Shown one piece after another: positions 61,650 through 64,000 of a stretch of DNA of 64,000 nucleotides (positions within the stretch are counted from its first letter, which is position 1; each line of letters begins with the position of its first letter). This stretch comes from Strongylocentrotus droebachiensis. Lineage: Eukaryota > Echinodermata > Echinoidea > Camarodonta > Strongylocentrotidae. Location of the stretch: contig JAVYIG010005398.1 of the NCBI GenBank assembly GCA_035222895.1, forward strand, positions 1 to 64,000. Direction: 5' to 3'. Position numbers and translations under genes: made by a program. Under the pieces are notes generated by a model. The model was not told the origin of the DNA. It ran no database searches and was given only the letters and a program-made list of their open reading frames with translations.

Positions 61650-62390
61650 GTAAAAGTAATTACGATGGTGCTCATGATTGTGAACGGTGACATCCTCGGT
61701 GCTGATAATGACACACAAGTCATGAGAGACGTATTGATATTGACACAGAGATAATCCAGTGGTGATCATGAACAAAGCTGATTACCCTAGATGAATAAAT
61801 ATTAATTTTTTACATTTTTTTAATTCAGTTATGAGTTCTGAGTTTTTGATCGATCGGGTGGGTGGTACATGCACAACATTACTTATTATAGGCTCTGTAT
61901 AAGCTTGGCTTGTTAGAACTCTTGTGAGTAATGTGCCGCGGGATTCCATATCCTCAAAATGCTGGCGAACAGAGCAACAAGACCAAGCTCTGTAATTATT
62001 AGGATCTCTGTCCAGTAGTGCCGTGTTTGTGCCATCTAACTGGATCGAACAAATCAATTGATTCATAATATATATATATAATATTTTTCCCCGTAACATG
62101 AGAGTAATTTTAATATTTTCATACTATTAATTAAATGTAATGTTAACTGTTACTGTATAATTGTTTTAAATGGGGCACGCTACAAGAGTCCTATCTCGCA
62201 CCCCGGGGCAACGTGTCTGACACGGCCGGTTGTAGCAATTAACTACTCCGAAGATCAAGATACATATTAAGGAGACACGAACGAACGAATAAATAGAAAA
62301 TGAAGGCCCTGTTGCTACACAGATACATGTAATGATAATAACTATATTGTGTCTGCAAGTTCGATCTTGATGAATGATGAGAAGAACTTA
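61650..62390. other. Non-coding stretch
   Basis: AT-rich, no gene recognised. Confidence 0.5.
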
Positions 62391-62409
62391 TTGTTCTCTC
62401 TTCCCCCTT

Positions 62410-62580
62410 CCTTCTCTCTCTCTCTCTCTCTCTCTCTATCAGTCTCTCTCCTCTACCTCTCTCTCTTTCTCTCTCGTTGTCTCTCTCTCTGTCAGTATCT
62501 CTCCTCCTCCATCCTCTCCCTCTCCCCACGTCACCCCTCCCCCCCCCCCCCCACCACCCTTTATCTCTATCTATCTATCA
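62410..62580. repeat. (CT)n with C run
   Basis: CT-rich to about 62525, then a C14 run and (TCTA)n to about 62578. Confidence 0.9.
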
Positions 62581-64000
62581 ATTCACAGACACAGATAGTA
62601 TACACACACTTTGAGAAGCCTAAAGCCAAGCAAAGGAACTGTAATTTCTCAGAGTTTTATTATAACTATCATTTTACCCAAGAAGATTCAATTTTCCTGT
62701 GTATATTATGCTTAGGCCTACTCTTCTGCTTAGTACTTTATTGTGCTTTTCTTGGTCAGCTCGGTAACTTTAAGACTTTTATCGTGTTCCTTTCAATAGC
62801 CGTTACCGCAGAAAACTAGAAGCGTGAAAGGAGTGACGTCAGTTTCGTATTTACAATTATAAAGGGGGTCGTTTAAAAGCATGGGATTATTATGGTAGCC
62901 CTGGAATTAAGACTATTCAACCGTGGGAGGTTGGTCATAATTATCAGCAACAAAGGAGTTTGTCCCCCAAAAGGCGAATGTTGAATACCTGAGTCTTGGA
63001 TGTACTCCAAAACGTGCGTTGTAATGAGCAGTATTGATTTTGGTCATGAATAGCTTTTAATCCCTCTCTCCCTCCCTCCTACCAATATTGACCTGTATGT
63101 CCATGGTATGAACGTTCCGAAACTTGGTCATCTCTACAGGCCTCATGATTGATTAAAAGACGGAACCGGCTAAATTGCGTGTATTTGGAAAAACACCGCC
63201 ATTTCGCATAATTTTACTTTCTGTTTCACCGCAGTACTGTACATTGTCATGACTTGGGAATTATCATGAAAGACCGATATACCTGCATTACAAGGATTAT
63301 CAACTCGGGCCAAAAATGGTCAAGCGTTATTTTGGAGCAAATGGTGAGCGAGTATACGGCATTTCATGATTGGAAATTAATGGAAAGGATTTTTATTCCA
63401 GCCCACATCTCCGAGAGTGCTAAATCAATCTCGATTTGTTTACAAAACTGATAAAGTCATATAACCGTGTTGACGCAAGCATTATTGGTCAGTGATGAGG
63501 ATATTACTTATGAATGACGTCATCGGTAGGCATCAGCCAATGGAGGTATATTGCAAATGATTTTTGCTGTGGATATTATTCAGTTGCGTTATTATCTACT
63601 TCTAAAACTAGTATCACATCCTCGCTCAACGTAAGTACGAAAGCTAACAGTTCCAGATCAGCAAGGATAGTGTAAGCTTGCTTTCACTTTTTCAGTTGCC
63701 GATGACGATCAAGACACCTATTACACTCCACAGTGACTAGTGTATTGTGTTTGTATTATATAGTCACTCGAGTGATAATTACTCTTGGCTGCAGATATCA
63801 AAGAACAGTTTGAAGGAATCCTAAATTTGGCTGCATATTCTGACAGGGAGTGATCGAAACCGGCCAGTTTGATGTCAGATTTCGATTGATTTAAAGTTTT
63901 AAAATTGCTCATGGCCTCGTTTGCATCTTGATTATAATAACTGCAGAATCTGAGAGTAACATCCTAGGAAAACATCGAAGTATTTAATACACAGGTAAGA
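62581..64000. other. Non-coding stretch to window end
   Basis: Unique AT-rich sequence. Short open frames only, with no splice-flanked exon recognised. Confidence 0.5.

Noticed and set aside
61075-61723. His/Ser/Ile-rich minus-strand frames
   Set aside because: They are translations of the (GAT)n repeat.

Overview
The window is eukaryotic and mostly non-coding. Spliced exons with pyrimidine tracts and GT/AG junctions, dense (CT)n/(GA)n microsatellites, long poly-C/poly-G runs, and many short non-autonomous DNA transposons (MITEs) with TA, TTAA or 8-bp target-site duplications all point to an animal. The repeat landscape and the two gene families fit a marine invertebrate deuterostome, most likely an echinoderm such as a sea urchin. 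That taxonomic call is inference. No rRNA, CRISPR array, operon, or retrovirus/LTR/Polinton-type element was recognised.

Layout. From 1 to about 47.2 kb there is no convincing protein-coding exon. This part is a mosaic of AT-rich unique sequence, microsatellites, local tandem or segmental duplications, and MITEs. Those with visible ends are: hAT-like (751-1073, 29973-30158, 32006-32721, 49956-50217), piggyBac-like with TTAA flanks (2508-2694, 6198-6368, 41461-41625), Tc1/mariner-like with TA flanks (10342-10514, 27637-27863, and the 883-bp near-perfect palindrome 40174-41056), and families whose ends begin CTGGGCCC or similar (16309, 28811, 38600, 42400, 49307). A LINE reverse-transcriptase C-terminal remnant lies on the minus strand at about 25.3-25.67 kb.

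Genes. The last coding exon of a class-A GPCR is at 47295-47816 (+). It carries the end of intracellular loop 3, TM6, TM7, helix 8 and the tail. Its TM6/TM7 residues look like an adenosine receptor. Exons for TM1-TM5 were not found, so the 47 kb to the left may be partly its intron. A complete multi-exon gene of the KY/hillarin transglutaminase-like family is on the + strand with coding exons 54763-55344, 55610-55851, 57087-57232 and 57986-59652. It predicts 878 residues with an MGC acylation-type N-terminus, a Cys-His-Asp transglutaminase core, and about four Ig-like C-terminal repeats. At least one 5' non-coding exon lies upstream. An 8-bp-TSD element with poly-C/poly-G ends sits in its second coding intron.

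The two genes show no functional link beyond being neighbours. The most unusual items are the 883-bp palindrome, the hAT-like element carrying a decayed C2H2 zinc-finger fragment, and the poly-C-ended element in the KY-family gene. All splice models are read by eye.
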